Origin: Ehretia macrophylla
Taxonomy: Eukaryota; Streptophyta; Magnoliopsida; Boraginales; Ehretiaceae
Direction of reading: 5' to 3'
DNA length: 64,000 nucleotides
NCBI GenBank assembly: GCA_037974665.1
Contig: CM075769.1
Location: 23,710,139-23,774,138 of the forward strand
In this document: positions 1 to 12,709 of the stretch, piece by piece
How positions within the stretch are numbered: position 1 is the stretch's first letter
Layout of the letters: each line of letters opens with the position of its first letter
The notes under the pieces: model-generated
What the model was told of the DNA's origin: nothing
Seen by the model: only the letters and a program-made list of their open reading frames with translations
Databases searched by the model: none
Program-made: the position numbers and the translations under genes

Positions 1-130
1 GCTAGAAATTTTTGAGATTTGGCCTAGTAAATTTCGGCCCTAGCATGCTATTTATACATATTATTCTCGATCTTGAATCTAACATTTACATATGTGGTGA
101 CATGATATAACATGTTGACTTGTACTTTCA
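1..130 (+). repeat. 3' end of 5' LTR (partial)
   Basis: This segment matches 7017-7146 with a handful of substitutions. Both copies end in ...TACTTTCA, after which the two sequences diverge, as expected of an LTR end in CA. It corresponds to roughly LTR positions 2354-2483. Confidence 0.85.
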
Positions 131-132
131 AG

Positions 133-144
133 TAGTATCAGAGA
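133..144 (+). other. Primer-binding site, tRNA-Met type
   Basis: TAGTATCAGAGA starts three bases after the LTR end. It resembles the plant consensus TGGTATCAGAGC, complementary to the initiator methionine tRNA 3' end, with mismatches at the second and last bases. Confidence 0.75.
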
Positions 145-2274
145 CTCGGTTTGCATGTCTATGTCACTAACTATTAAGCTTGTTAATTTTTATATGTATG
201 CCGTATATGTACATATAAAATAGGTGTGTTGGCTTTAGTACTTTGCATGTTTAGAGCTCATGTTGGATCTAGTTTATGAATGAAGATCTTGAATGTATGA
301 GTTAAACAATGAACATACATGCTTCTATAAAAAACACTATGATGGCCGAAAATCACTAGGATGCTTGAGATGTTTTGCCTTCTTGATATATGAGCATGAA
401 TGAAAAGAAAATGGTGGATTTGGTCTTTGCATGTTAATATTAGACTTTGGATAAAAGTCTATGTTTAAAAGAGTCATATTAAAAGGGGTTTTCTCTTGCA
501 TGTATAAAGTCAAAAATTTTAGAAAAGACAAGTCTTCCATTTATATGGTGTTGGCTGAAAATTCTCCTTGTTGTAGGAGATTGATTTTGCTTTTGTTGTA
601 TGTGAAAAAGATGATAGTAGTTGCCTTGAAGTTCTCAAAAGTTTATTTCTATTATATGCATGTGTTAAAATAAAAGTTTAAAAGATAGTTTTAAACTTAT
701 TTTATGAGATCATGCATATGAACTTTGTAGAGGACTACTTAATGATTAAAAATGTTTAATAGTCAAGAATGCTATTTATCTATGTGTCTTGATATTAGCA
801 AAATGGATTTCACATAATTAAAAGGCCACAATTTTCTTGTCTTGAAATTAGAAATAATCTAATATGTTGTATTGAGGATATTTCTAAATTTTAAGATACA
901 TAGAAGATGATTATATATCGATATAATATTTTAAAGGACTATTGGGCTATAGTTGATGTATGTGGACCTTAAAAGACATGTTGATTTGGGCTTGGGCCTT
1001 GTGTGCATCTACTTGTGCTTGATTTTAACCTATTGGGCCACTTTATGTGAATGGGCCATGGACTTGTGTTTTTCTTTAAGTTTTGGACTTAGATGTGAAT
1101 ATAATGAATTATAAGGAGTTATGAATTAATGGGCCATTATGACTTGCATGTATAAAAGGGATTTTATAATTATGCAAAAGGGCATTGGTTTAGTTTATTC
1201 TTTCATGATTGATGAGTAGATTAAACTTGAATGCTACAAATTAATATGTTGATTATTATATTTTGATATGAATAATCATGCATATTTATTATTTTGAGAA
1301 TGGTGAATTTGATCATGGATTTGGGCTTTAGGGTCAAAAGTTATTGGGTTGTAATATAAGACATAAGTCTCAATTTATTTCTTGTCATTTAAGAGAATTA
1401 TGTAATGAGGACTTTTATGTAATTCTTCAAGAGATAGCTTGACAAAGGCCCAATGGACTTTTCCAAGGAGTCGGAGGCCCAATGGACTTTTCCAAAGAAT
1501 TGAAGATCTTTTAAATATAATAATTTTATTTCTTTTAGCCCAAAAGTCAAGCCCATGATCCACCATTCATATATCTTTGATTCATACTATTTAAATGCTA
1601 TAATTGTGATTGTTTGCTTATAGTATGTTAAATGCTTAATTACTTGATGAGATTGTATCAACTTCTTACGTGCAAACTATTATTAGATTTTCAAAACAGT
1701 AAAGGAGTTTTATCGTAGTCCTCCGCCATCCTAGGATATTTAATAAGACCCAAATGAATACGATCCTTCTTACCCAAAGGTAGAGGATATGTTTCAAAGT
1801 AAGTTATTAAAATCGCTAGAATGAAACATAGTGATGTGGATGTCTGTCAAAATGTAACGATCAACATAGCCACAAAGGCTTGACACTATTGATTCAATTT
1901 GAGGGATAACTAAGTGATGGTGGTTTCAATCTAACTAGATCACTTAATCAACATAGCCACAAAGGTTTGAGACCAAAGTGATTTAGGGACTAAAGTAGAC
2001 CATACCCTATTTAGATAAATAGACAACAAATAGTTGTTGACCTTTGGTATTCATGTTCCAATTATAGCCACAAAGGTTTGAGGAATGTGTCTGATCATAG
2101 GACCTTGGTCATCCCACTTAGAGTCATAGATTCATGTTTTCTCATTAAGGGAGTATGAGATTTAAAAAAAATAGTAGGAGTAGCTATTTTATTTTGTAAT
2201 ATTATAGCTTTATATATATTCTTGTTAGCCTGCAATCTTACTATCTGTTATATTTACTTTTTCTGCAGTTTATT
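145..2274 (+). other. Non-coding leader of the Copia-like element
   Basis: About 2.1 kb of AT-rich sequence without a convincing gene. A phrase reading ATAGCCACAAAGG(C/T)TTGA occurs three times near its end, at about 1865, 1950 and 2064. Short ORFs here look random. The gag start codon follows a pyrimidine-rich stretch ending TTTTTCTGCAG, which would also serve as a splice acceptor. Confidence 0.5.
1863..2082 (+). repeat. Three short direct repeats upstream of gag
   Basis: A phrase of about 19 bases with the core ATAGCCACAAAGG recurs three times at uneven spacing (1865-1883, 1952-1971, 2064-2082). The flanks differ, so this is a dispersed motif and not a clean tandem array. Confidence 0.6.
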
Positions 2275-3021
2275 ATGGCTTCATTCATAAATCCTATTTT
2301 GTCTATCCCTAATCATGATTATTTAGTTGGACTAAACTTCGAAAAATGGTACAAAATTTTAAAGGTAGTCGTCTGCTTTGAGAGAATTGAGTATATTCTA
2401 GATATCCCGACATTTGCTCTCGTAGATGAGACTACTTTCGAGACCGACAAGGTCACTTACTATAAGTGGATCCAGGATGACATGTGTGCTAGGGGATACA
2501 TTCTTTCATCAATGAGCGATGATCTGCGTCGATTCTATGAGGGGCTGCCTCATTCCGTAGATATCATTCGTTGTTTGGAGGAATCCTTTGGCGAGCGCAG
2601 TTAGTCTATGAGATTCCAGTTGACCCATGAGCTTTTTAGTATGAGACTTGAGGAAGGGGGTGACGTGAGCCAGCACTACCTTAGAATGATTTACTTGGTA
2701 ACTCAATTGGAGGGATTTGGTTTCGTTATAGATCCCCGACTTCAGGTTGACTTGATCTTGCAATCTCTTCCACCATCCTACTCTCCTTTGATCTTGGACT
2801 TTCACGTACATAGAATTGAGGTCACACTGAATGAGTTGCCAGATATTCTGACTAGCTGGTAGAACCTTGGTTTGGGTGTAGCACCCGATCCTCATGTTGA
2901 GTCCTCTCCTTCTATGGTTGAGCCCAACCAAAACAAAAACAGAAGAAGGAGGAGGAGGAGACATAAGAGGAGTAGGGTTATGACATTCTTACCAGGAGAT
3001 CTCTCTTCAGGAGGAGATTGA
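2275..3021 (+). pseudogene. gag: Degenerate copia-type Gag
   Basis: One reading frame runs from the ATG at 2275 to TGA at 3019-3021 and is interrupted by TAG at 2602-2604 and 2860-2862. The protein has the usual plant copia Gag order: an N-terminal LxGxNFxxWxxxL-like segment (residues about 20-32), the middle YxxWxxDD segment, and the LxxxLP(P/E)SYxxLIxxFH segment before the second stop. After the second stop the frame continues into a strongly basic run (RRRRRRR), where relatives carry a Lys/Arg-rich tail before the zinc knuckle; no CCHC box is visible. Gag would form the particle shell. With two amber codons and no pol the element is not autonomous. Confidence 0.85.
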
Positions 3022-4650
3022 GTAATAGGGACTGGTTATGCATGATTTGGTTGGATCGGCTTGGTATGCGATCCCAATTTTAAAAAATGTTTATAAATGT
3101 TCGGATTACTTTGATTATTTCTTTAAATAGTAGTGACTATTTTCTATCGTTTCTATAGGATGTTTTGGAAATGATCCTATGTAAGGAATGATTGGCATTT
3201 TGTATATCATTCATTAATGGCAATGAAATGATCAGAATGCGTATCAGAAGAAATGATGTTTTCAAACTCAAACATTTATATTTCATTGCTTTGCATTTGG
3301 TGAAATGGATAAATACCAAATCATACTTATATTGTCTTGAACTTTGAAATGGTCAAGAGTTAAAAACTAGAATTCTTATTTACATCTATCTAAATGAGTT
3401 TGATGAATTAATTATTCTTTTTGACAAAAGAGTTTGTTCAAAATAAATAAATGAATGAAATAGAGCATATGAGACTTGTCCAGAATATGTTGGGTTATAA
3501 AAGAAGATTAGAGAATGCATTTTTTATCACCATAATCTTTCAAATTGATTTTAAACTTATACCATGTTTTAATTCTATGGCTATATAGAATTTAAGCTCC
3601 TTCATGCATAGTTTCTTTAGAGAAAGGTAACTATGATGAAATGGTTAAAATGAAAAGATAGAGATCGTTTTCATTAATAAGTGAAGGTAGTTTCTAGATT
3701 TATAAGAAAGGTTAGTGGGAGTTCATGCCCTTAACAAGTCTTGTGAATTTATGATACCTTCGTTCGCCAAGGTCCAATTAAATTTAATATCATGTTGTAT
3801 TGCTCGGGTAAACCGATCATGTCTTGTAAGTACCATGTATATGAAAGTATAATGATATGATTGATTGTTTTCTCACGACCAGTACACCCAGTCACAATCT
3901 TAATTTTTTTTTTAGGATGGAGGAATCTATGAAATTTTGGTCTCTAGTCTTAATGACAGGGTATCCGTCTTCTTGTAGATTTCCTTTTGACTAATAAGGA
4001 AAGGTTGCAAATGGTTTTTGCACCTAATCCTTTCGCTGTTTGCATTCTCCTTTAAATGCAATGGCAAGTACTTGGCACGATATGTTGTAATGAGTTACAT
4101 GATAGATATCGGAGAAAATACATATAAGTTCTAGTGATCTTATTGTTATAATGATCTCTATATGAACTTTAACCCAGAATTTTAAGGTTTATGGTTATAG
4201 TGAAGTTCTTGGTGAATAATTCACTTAAAAGGATAAAAATGTATTTAATGGATTTGTGAAAAATTGGAAAGAGTTCCGAATAATGATAAATAATAGTTAT
4301 GTTATTACTAATATTATTTGAGCCTAGATCCTGCTTGACTTTTATGATGTTTGGATAATGTATGGTTATGTCTATTGATAGTAGCCGATGCAATATGATG
4401 GCTATCATAAAGGCTTTTTGCACAAGCTTAAAAGAACCCGATCTCATCAAGAGTCCAAACTTGTAAAGAATCAATTCAAGAGTTTATTTCTTGATAAGAA
4501 AATGAATTAATAGATAAAGATCCTATAGTTGTTTCTATAGATAACCCACTGATCCTGTAAAGTCAGTTACAGTTGATCACTATCTTTGGGAAGATGAGTA
4601 TAGAGATACGAATGTAAAATGAACTAAATCCTATGGTTGATAGCATTAGT
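3022..4650. other. Internal region with no recognisable pol
   Basis: I found no protease, integrase or RT motif in any frame of this 1.6-kb AT-rich stretch. It sits where pol would be in an autonomous Copia element, so it is either replacement sequence or too decayed to read. Confidence 0.5.
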
Positions 4651-4663
4651 GCAAGTGAGAGAT
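4651..4663 (+). other. Polypurine tract
   Basis: GCAAGTGAGAGAT immediately precedes the TGTTGGGG start of the 3' LTR. This is the expected place and composition for the plus-strand primer of a plant Copia element. Confidence 0.7.
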
Positions 4664-5920
4664 TGTTGGGGATATGCCCTAATGCTAAAGTTTGAGATGA
4701 CCTTATTAGGGTTTAATGAGAATATATTTATGTGTTTTATACACTATATGATTTGTAGGATGTTCATATTCTCCGCTTCGATATGAATATTTCCCTAGTG
4801 CCTATCTGAGAAGAGAAATGTTCTAAAAGGGTTTAGGATATTTCGTACTTTCTCTTCGTTATGATAAGCATTAAGAAACAATTCATAGCCCTTCAGATTA
4901 TTCAACCGGGACTAGAATAATCGAGTATGGGTTATCATATATTATTACCTTTGATTAACATAGTGATGTTAATAATAAAGGATGGCGTGCGAAGTGCCAG
5001 AACAACATGGTGATGTGGACTAATAAACATATGAGTGATCGTCTGTGTATGGATCATTGAATGTAACAATAAATGGTGAACTACATGATTTCAGGTTAAT
5101 AGTTTACTATTTAGTTGAGAATTGTACAAATTAATCCTGAGACTTGAGAGATTACGGCTGCCAGTTATATCAGGGGCTAAATACTGCGTCTGGGCAATGC
5201 CAGTCTTCTATAAGATTGGTTACGACCTTTTTCATTTTAGTCTTGTAGTATGAACTGACAGGTAATTGTCAAGATTGAATCTTTTAACCTCCGGCGCGAG
5301 GCGATGTTCTATGATATTTGAGATCGGTTGGTAAATGATGAAGTCCTTGGCCAACGTGAGTATGAAGTGATGGAAATGAGTTTTTCCATGGTAGTCATCT
5401 CTCGTTTCACCGATTCAGATTTATACATTGTATCGGATGTGGGCTTAACCATTTCATGGTCCTTTCCTGATTGGGGCACTTGTAACAGAAGGATCAGACT
5501 GCACACTAATTTTTTACGGTTAAATGGATTCATAAAAGACGTTGTCTTCATTATCGTTTATATTCTTATGGTACGTTCGTTGCTAGTGCGTCACTCATGA
5601 GCATGAGGGTATTTCGGTAAATGATGGAGACATTTTCGAAATAGATAAGGAGGTTTATCAAGTCCCTCATTGGTACGCGATTATGAATCTAGAAAGTCAC
5701 ATGCTAATAAGTATCATGAATAAGTTCACTGGAAGCTTGTATTGTGTGGTTGGTGGCTTTAAGGTGTTAAGGGTCATCAATGTTGGTATTTGGACCAAAA
5801 ATGTAATTTTGGAAAGTTTTGGGGTCAAATTGTAATTACCAAAACTTTTGGGGCCAAACTGTAGTTATTGAAAAGTTATTTCAATATATTTATTCTAATG
5901 GAGATTAGAATTGGCAAGAA

Positions 5921-5924
<4 letters not shown>

Positions 5925-5970
<46 letters not shown>
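5925..5970. repeat. (AT)n microsatellite
   Basis: About 23 uninterrupted AT units inside the 3' LTR. Confidence 0.95.
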
Positions 5971-5976
<6 letters not shown>

Positions 5977-6327
5977 GTGTAATGATGATGTAATTTGTGA
6001 AATGCCACGTCATGATTTTAGTTGTCAAAAGGTGAATTGCAAATTAATGGCTAGATAATTATATGTGGCATGTGTATGTAGAGATTGATGACTAGGATAA
6101 TCCATGTCATCAATCTTTGTCATTTGAATTTGAAAGGAATGGATATGATTCATTTTTGAATAAAGACAAAAGAATCTTGACCATTGCTTTTGTTGATAAA
6201 GCCTTTTTGACAAGTGCCAAGAGAAAGAATAAAGTTATCTTTGGATTGTAATAATTACAATTCTAGGATTTGCATGACTTTAAGTTTATAAGAAAGCAAT
6301 TGGTATTGGCTATCTAAATAAAGTAGG

Positions 6328-6328
<1 letters not shown>

Positions 6329-6388
<60 letters not shown>
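6329..6388. repeat. (AT)n microsatellite
   Basis: About 29 uninterrupted AT units inside the 3' LTR, followed by a second short AT run near 6400. Confidence 0.95.
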
Positions 6389-6392
<4 letters not shown>

Positions 6393-6914
6393 GAGTATGT
6401 TATATATATATAATAATAGAAGACAACATTTTCTCTCCATCCACTTGCATTTTCGGCCAAGGGAGGGAGGAGAGAGAAATTTGTCATCTTATCCTTCAAT
6501 GCTAATGATTAAGATCAAAAGGCTTGTATGGCTTCTTGCAAAAAGGTAACAAAGATGATTGGTTGCCTATTTTGATATGTTGATATAATATACATAATAT
6601 TTATTTATCTCTCATAGACAAGGCCTCTAACACACACGACATACATGAAGACAAGAACTTCATATTTTTCGTTGAATGTTTCGGCTATAGCTAGAACAAC
6701 AAGAGAGAAGTTTTGTTTTGCTTGGTAACATACATACATAGTCTCAAAAACTTGAAGATACTACTAGCACATTCCTTCTTCAAGTATTGGTTGAGCTTTG
6801 GATACTTGGTGGACCAACTAGTGCCTTCAAGTTAGAAGGATTCAAAAGCTTGTCTACCATTTTCATCTTCTCCAAAGTAATCTACAACAAGAGGTATACC
6901 TTATACCATCTATT

Positions 6915-6917
<3 letters not shown>

Positions 6918-6960
<43 letters not shown>
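6918..6960. repeat. (AT)n microsatellite
   Basis: About 21 AT units, the third such run in the same LTR. Confidence 0.95.
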
Positions 6961-6962
<2 letters not shown>

Positions 6963-7146
6963 TTGTTGAGCTTCTTTAGTGAATGGACATTGATGAATAA
7001 ATGTATATTGATGTTGGCTAGAAATTTTTGAGATTTGGCCTAGTGAATTTCAGCCCTAGCATGCTATCTATACATATCATTCTCGATCTTGAATCCAACA
7101 TTTACATATGTGGTGACATGATATAACATGTTGGCTTGTACTTTCA

Positions 7147-8445
7147 AGAAGAATTTGAAAAAGTTTAGTTCACTCACGAAGATTCTTATATTGATCATGA
7201 GAATGGGTCCATTTCGGTTTTGTTAGTGCCAATTGATCCTATAAAGTAGATAGATGGGAAACAAATTCAGAGATATGTTGAGAACGTTGTTGATGAAGGG
7301 TGCGGATATGTATTTTTAACTGATAAGCACGAGCAAAATCAGTTAGGAGATAGGTGTAGACCATCAGAATCTACAGTTAAGACTTATGAGAACCTAAGTC
7401 CCTTTCTTTGATATCGGGTCCTGGTAAGTGGGTGGCTGCCAAGGCTACCGAGGGATTCACAAAGGTTCTCGTGAGGGTAGGGTAGAAATATTTAAGGTGT
7501 AGATGTTGTATCTTTCCATGGCTCTCTCATTACCTTAAGTAACAGTCAGAACCCTTGCATTAAGGGCCAATTGTTGCCACTTCCTTTCCTTTCCTTTCCC
7601 ATGATCTCTTTCATTTTGGGAGGCTAGCTGACCATTAACTGGAGATCCTAGGAAGATCCACTACATTTTGCTGACTCTTCCTTTGCTCATTGGGCCGTGG
7701 TCTGGATGAACCTTTTGGGCTTGTCTCTAGATAACCTTCGACATTTTCCAATTGCCCTCTAAAGACTCATATTAGCTAGGAGAAATCCAGCCCACTACAA
7801 TAAGTTCCCCACTCCTTGGGTCCATTAGAGGAATGGGCCTAGGAAGTTTTGAAGAGTGGCTTGTCCCGTGCGTGGTCGTTAACCACCCTTCCCCATGCAT
7901 AGTTTTTTGCCCGTTGGGAATCTCTACCCTCTCTTTACTTCCCTTGAGTGTGATTGGCATAGGGTTCTGTGTTTCTCCTCCATGAGCCATGTGGTATCTT
8001 TCTTTACTTGCATTTATTATGCACCAGGTGAAGAGTCCTTTGATGTAGATTTGATGTGGACTTTTTTTCTTTTTACTTTGTCTTGTCTCTCCACTTTTCT
8101 CTTGTTATTCTTCTACTTTGCCCATTCCTCCATTATCCAGAGCTTGCATTATTACCCATTTCCTCCATTGCCCAGAACATGCATCATTACCCATTTCCTT
8201 CATTGCCCAAAATTCATACCTTCTAGACGTTGTCCCGAGCCTTGCAGAGCTTATACTCTTGGTGAGTTTTTTTGCCCTCTTAAGCTGAATCATCTTGCGA
8301 TCAATGGTCACACACGTTACCCACTTGGGTTGTTGTAATCCACTTTCAACGGTGGATGCCGATGAAATTGACCCTTTTTGCCACCGTTATATGATCCCGC
8401 AAGTGTAGCTAGGGCCCCAATGGGGAATGAACACGCTGACACTTA
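7147..8445. other. Unassigned DNA between two Copia LTRs
   Basis: I recognise no gene. The first 250 bases could encode a short decayed peptide in one frame, but it has stops and matches no family I know. From 8111 to 8214 a unit of about 35 bp (CATTNCCCATTTCCTCCATTGCCCAGA-like) recurs nearly three times. ORFs at 7772-7990, 7895-8338 and 8105-8311 overlap on both strands and look random. Confidence 0.4.
8111..8214. repeat. Short tandem repeat, unit about 35 bp
   Basis: Successive units share a CCATT(T)CCTYCATT(G/A)YCCA core. The second and third units are nearly identical and the first is degenerate. Confidence 0.7.
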
Positions 8446-8450
8446 CTCTC

Positions 8451-10474
8451 TGTTGGGATTAGGTATGCCCAAAATACCACTAGCACATTGTCATTGATGT
8501 ATCTGGATGTTTACAATGAATAGTTACTGTCATCTTACTTTTATGAGCATGTTTTTCTCTTATGTGATTGACTTTCATATATATGTATATAAGGTCCTTG
8601 CTTCAAGGGTTGACATAGGTACATGGTGGTTACATACAGAAGGTCTAAGTCATAGTTACTTGTTAAGCAGAACTATTTAGTCCATAGCTGAGTAGTAGAG
8701 TTGGGCACTCTACTATAGTAGAAGTTATTATGAATACGTTCCCTTTATAGTAGGGTGATCTGCCTTGATCATGGATAGGGTTCCAGACTTACTTTACTTA
8801 TGCATATGTATGCATTGGACGTGCCACCGTAGGTGTGAACTCTAAATAAGTACTATCAAAGAAAGAGGTCACATATACCTACAAGTTTCTAAGTAGGTCA
8901 ATGCATTTAATCTAGAACATATGTGGATAAACTGACGAAGTCAAGTTCTTGAACTTGGAGTCACTATGGGTGAGATCTTATATATAGGTTAACAACTCTG
9001 TGATTTGGGTGTTTGGACTTGGTTAGAAGGGACATGCATATGCAATAAGGAGTCTATACAATAATCATTCCCTTAGAATGATCTAGGTTGATCATCCTGA
9101 ATCTGTATGCATAGTAAGACATCATGTGTTACACTTGTGGGCCACTCCCATGGTCAACTGGATAACTTCCAAAGTATGGTTAGATTATGGGTTAGAGGTT
9201 CTAAGGAGAAAGATACAGTCAAAGAGGTGATAGTACAAGTTGTAAACCTGTCTTGGCTATGAGTGAGTATAGAGGGGCAACGTGGTCATTATCACTTAGT
9301 TGGTTTATAGACTGAGTGTCATATATTATTGACTAACTCTTGTTCATACAACAATTATCTTAGAGTGCAACCATAGTATTTTAGTTGAATAGACTAAGGT
9401 TAACATGAGGAAATATTATTGGGAAACTAGCAAGGGTATTTTGGTCATTTTTAGTGGAAAGATAATTATCTCTTTGGTCCATCTTCTAGCCAATTACCTT
9501 ATAAGTGTCATTACTAAACTTAGTTGTTGTTATGTTTTGAGAGAGGATATAATTCTTTGGCAATTAAGAAATCATAAATAGACTTTTCTATTTTGGAAAT
9601 AAGTTTCTATTTTGATTATTGGCTGAAATTGGATAATATGAATAAATAAATTGTTTAATTAAATGAGTAAATAAATAATTAATTGATTAAAGTCTAAAGG
9701 CTACTAAATATTTAAGATAGTTTTTTCGTAATTGGAGAAAGGATTTATTCTTAAATAGTAGGCTAGATTTGGACTTGGAAATTAATTAAAATTAATTAAT
9801 TAAATTGGATAGAGGTTAATGGACTGAGCCATAGCCATTTTGCGGCCCGAGGCAAGTCAAAGTGGGCTAGGCGCCCCACTTAGCCTTAGGCTTATGGTTT
9901 GGCTTTGTGAGCTATGCTAATGTGAACGCAAGATGTAAAAGGAGTTTCATTATATCATGAAATTAAAGGATAATTCAAAGTCTTAATCCTTTGCCTCTTT
10001 GGATTCTGGTTAGGACAGACCTACCTTGCATATTTTAACCTATATAAAGGCCTCTACCCCAAGCTTTACAATTGTACTATCTCCTTTGAGATCTCTTTCT
10101 CTTACGAGTAAGCTACAACTTTTTAAAGAAACTCAAATAGTTTTTCTTTTAGTTTAGTTTTGCAAGATCTAGTCCCACAACTAGATCAACACTTTAGCTA
10201 GGATTTGGGATAAATGGAAGATCAGAGTTGAGGAGCAGAAATTTGATCCAAGCGTGTGGAGCTCTCTAGCAAGAGGTAAAGTTTTCTTTTCATCATTCTT
10301 CGCGATAAAGGTATTTCTGCAAACTTTATTTGCTTTTATAATTAAATTATGAACTGTTTAGATGTTCAAGTAGCTATTTCATGCTTTATTTATTTTACAG
10401 ATTCATGCTTGAATGTTTTCACCTTATTATTGTAATTATAGAATTTGATTCATGCGATATAACGTTTCCCATCA
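8451..10474 (+). mobile_element. Solo Copia LTR with TSD CTCTC
   Basis: The unit starts TGTTGGGATTAGG and ends GTTTCCCATCA; its termini form an imperfect inverted repeat (TGTTGGGA against TGATGGGA). CTCTC flanks it on both sides (8446-8450 and 10475-10479), which fixes the boundaries. There is no internal domain, so this is a solo LTR left by LTR-LTR recombination. Its first 300 bases are clearly related to 46066-46364, so two members of one LTR family lie in the window. Confidence 0.9.
10041..10048 (+). promoter_or_regulatory. TATA box of solo Copia LTR
   Basis: TATATAAA lies about 430 bp before the LTR end in otherwise mixed sequence, a plausible core promoter for a start site near 10075. 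Confidence 0.55.
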
Positions 10475-10479
10475 CTCTC

Positions 10480-10902
10480 TAGGCTGGGTGTATAATTTTT
10501 TTTTTCAAGACGACTTTTGCCTCCCCCTTCCATTGTTCTTTCAACAAGTGTGTCGTCATTTCTGCATATCCCCAAGGCAACTGATGCCTAACTCGTAGCG
10601 CCTCCTCATTTCCCTGGAGGTACTCTAAGAGAAGCATAGGTTCTACTTTGACCTCGAGGATTTCCTCAATTCGTAACAACTAAAGTGTCGTCCCACATAC
10701 AAACCTGGCCGTTTCTTACTTTCTATGTGAATTGGGTGTCGTCACTTAGTTACGGACTTAACGACGGGTGACAGGCCTTGGAAGGGGTCTTACTTCTTTG
10801 TTCTTTTCGATGCTTTCCTAGGTGATATCGACGTTCCCATCTTGTGCCGTGCTTTTGGTACATTGTAACAGTTGTTTGTCGTATCGGGTTAATAACGGAC
10901 TT
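10480..10902. other. Unassigned DNA
   Basis: Target DNA of the solo LTR. The minus strand holds a 66-codon frame (10679-10479) rich in Glu and Leu that runs into the LTR boundary. I cannot assign it to a family, and no start or splice context supports it. Confidence 0.35.
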
Positions 10903-11651
10903 TGTGGTACCCCGAACTCAACATGTAGTGAATAGTACCTGTTTGCATGTACTTATGTGTTTACTTTAATTAATTAATTCATTTTTAGCATTATTTTCAC
11001 ATTTCTTCAAAATATTCAAGTAATATTTAAATTAATTATAAGAGATGAATATTAACTATCTTTATGATTTATATTATTTGGTTTCATTTCCTTGCATTTA
11101 TTTACTTTATTTTCAACTAAATAAACAAAGTAGCTCCGAGTCGGAGTGAATTTTTAATTAGTCTATCTTTCAAACTTTATATTTTTCCCTCGTTACTTGC
11201 CATATTTAAAGTATTCGTTCATCGAAATTTAGTGCATAACATATCGGGAATGAGAGATATGAAATTGTTTCGAGTTTCCTCAAGTAAATAGTATTTTTAG
11301 CATTTATTTTTAGTTTAAGTGTTTGTTTTAATTTCAAAGCCAACTATTTGATCCATAATGCAAAGTATTTGACCTATTAACCCACCCATTGACCAAGCTC
11401 TGACCGTTTGACCCTTTGTCATCTTTTTTTAAGCCAAACCAAGCAAAGAACAAAGTAAAACAAAAAAAAAGGAATGAAAGGGCTCAAAACCGTGAGCACC
11501 AAAGAAGAAAAGGAAAATTATTCTTTTCAATTTTTGTCTTCAATCTTGCTTGGAATTGATCAAGGAGTATGGTTAGGGCATTCTCAAGCTTTTTTCTTCT
11601 ATCATTGTGACGAATTTCATCTTGTTTGTGCATTTTTTATAAGTTTTATAT
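10903..11651 (+). repeat. Probable gypsy LTR fragment, truncated
   Basis: It begins TGTGGTACCCCGAAC, resembling the TGTGACxCCC(C)GA starts of plant gypsy LTRs, and runs AT-rich until it is cut at 11652 by another LTR. The small ORF at 11474-11728 crosses that junction and is not a gene. The fragment does not resume after 14740, so a deletion or recombination removed its other half. Confidence 0.4.
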
Positions 11652-12690
11652 TGTTACGCCCCAACTCGACCCCTCCTATAATCAGTCAGGACGCAACGGA
11701 ATTTCGACAGTATAACGACAGTGAATAGGATATCGAGGCTCTAAACCAACCTCAATAGGACATCATACATCAACTCCATAAACCATACAACAAACAACTT
11801 CTCAATAACATAACAACATACATCATAACCATATTATACAATAAACATTCCTCATTATATGCCTTCGTTCCAACATAATACATGAACCCTTAATATACAT
11901 TACAAAAACATATTGAGTCAATCTAGCAACCTAATCATAAACAAAAGAAAGACTACTAAGACAGCATCAACTAATTCATTAACTTTTCAACATCTTTTAC
12001 ACTATGAACTACAAAGTATATAAAAGTCTACTAAGTTAATTTACAAGATAATAAAACAGTACAACATCAAGGATAAGACTCCGTAACATAAGACTCATCC
12101 ACGTAAGGCACATTTTCCTCTTCAGGAGGCACGTACCTGTAATCCTGCGAAAGTACACCTGTAGGTATGCAATAATAGAGAGTAAGCTTATATAAAATAA
12201 GCCAAGTGAGGATCCTATAGATCTCGAGCAAGGTTTACTAAGCTCCTTGGAAATAATCCTTTGAGCAAGTAAACACACAATAACGTCAATAATACTATCA
12301 TCACAAAACTATAATGACCATTCAATAAAGGATATACTAGTTAGTGTAGCTCCAAACGCCATCACGATCATAACAACCTTCTTGTGACTCCCATAAACTC
12401 ACACACCTGAGGTACCCCACTAGCCTCGCCCTCCATGACACCTCCGTCATGCGAGCTGGAGGTAGTCTCTGGTAGTTATGCCATTATCAACCCGACAGCC
12501 CGATGCTGCCCGAGAGGTGACACACACATACCAAAGACTCAGCAATAATAATAAACATCAATCATTCACAGGAGGACAGTCTAGCAGAACTGCCTACCTC
12601 TCGACATCAGTCATCAATCAATAATCATCAATAATCATACTATCATCATAATAACATCAATAACCAATTTAACAACAAATAACTAAGTTA

Positions 12691-12709
12691 GATGACAAAG
12701 TAGGCCATC
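12691..12709 (-). promoter_or_regulatory. Conserved LTR hairpin (CTACTTT loop)
   Basis: On the minus strand GATGGC pairs with GTCATC (one G-T pair) around the loop CTACTTT. The loop is the same as in hairpins of four other LTRs in the window, while the stem bases differ. Confidence 0.55.

Larger units (their letters stand above)
1..7146 (+). mobile_element. Copia-like non-autonomous LTR element, 5' end outside window
   Basis: The first 130 bases recur almost unchanged at 7017-7146, so the window opens near the 3' end of a 5' LTR whose partner closes the element. Between them lie a tRNA-Met-type primer-binding site, a degenerate copia gag, a polypurine stretch and the 3' LTR. I see no protease, integrase or RT in the 4.5-kb internal region. 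The layout fits a large non-autonomous derivative that would need proteins supplied in trans. The upstream TSD is outside the window, so the outer boundary is inferred from LTR homology only. Confidence 0.8.
4664..7146 (+). repeat. 3' LTR, about 2.48 kb
   Basis: It starts TGTTGGGGATATGCCC directly after the polypurine tract and ends TACTTTCA at the point where homology to the 5' LTR stops. The length of 2483 bp is large for a Copia LTR. It holds three long (AT)n runs. No coding frame is supported; the tyrosine/isoleucine-rich ORFs at 6255-6440 and 6787-6969 are translations of (AT)n. Confidence 0.75.

Noticed and set aside
2509-2964. 151-codon minus-strand ORF
   Set aside because: It is the complement of the copia gag frame and has no family features.
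6255-6969. Two ORFs rich in Tyr-Ile repeats
   Set aside because: They are translations of (AT)n microsatellites.
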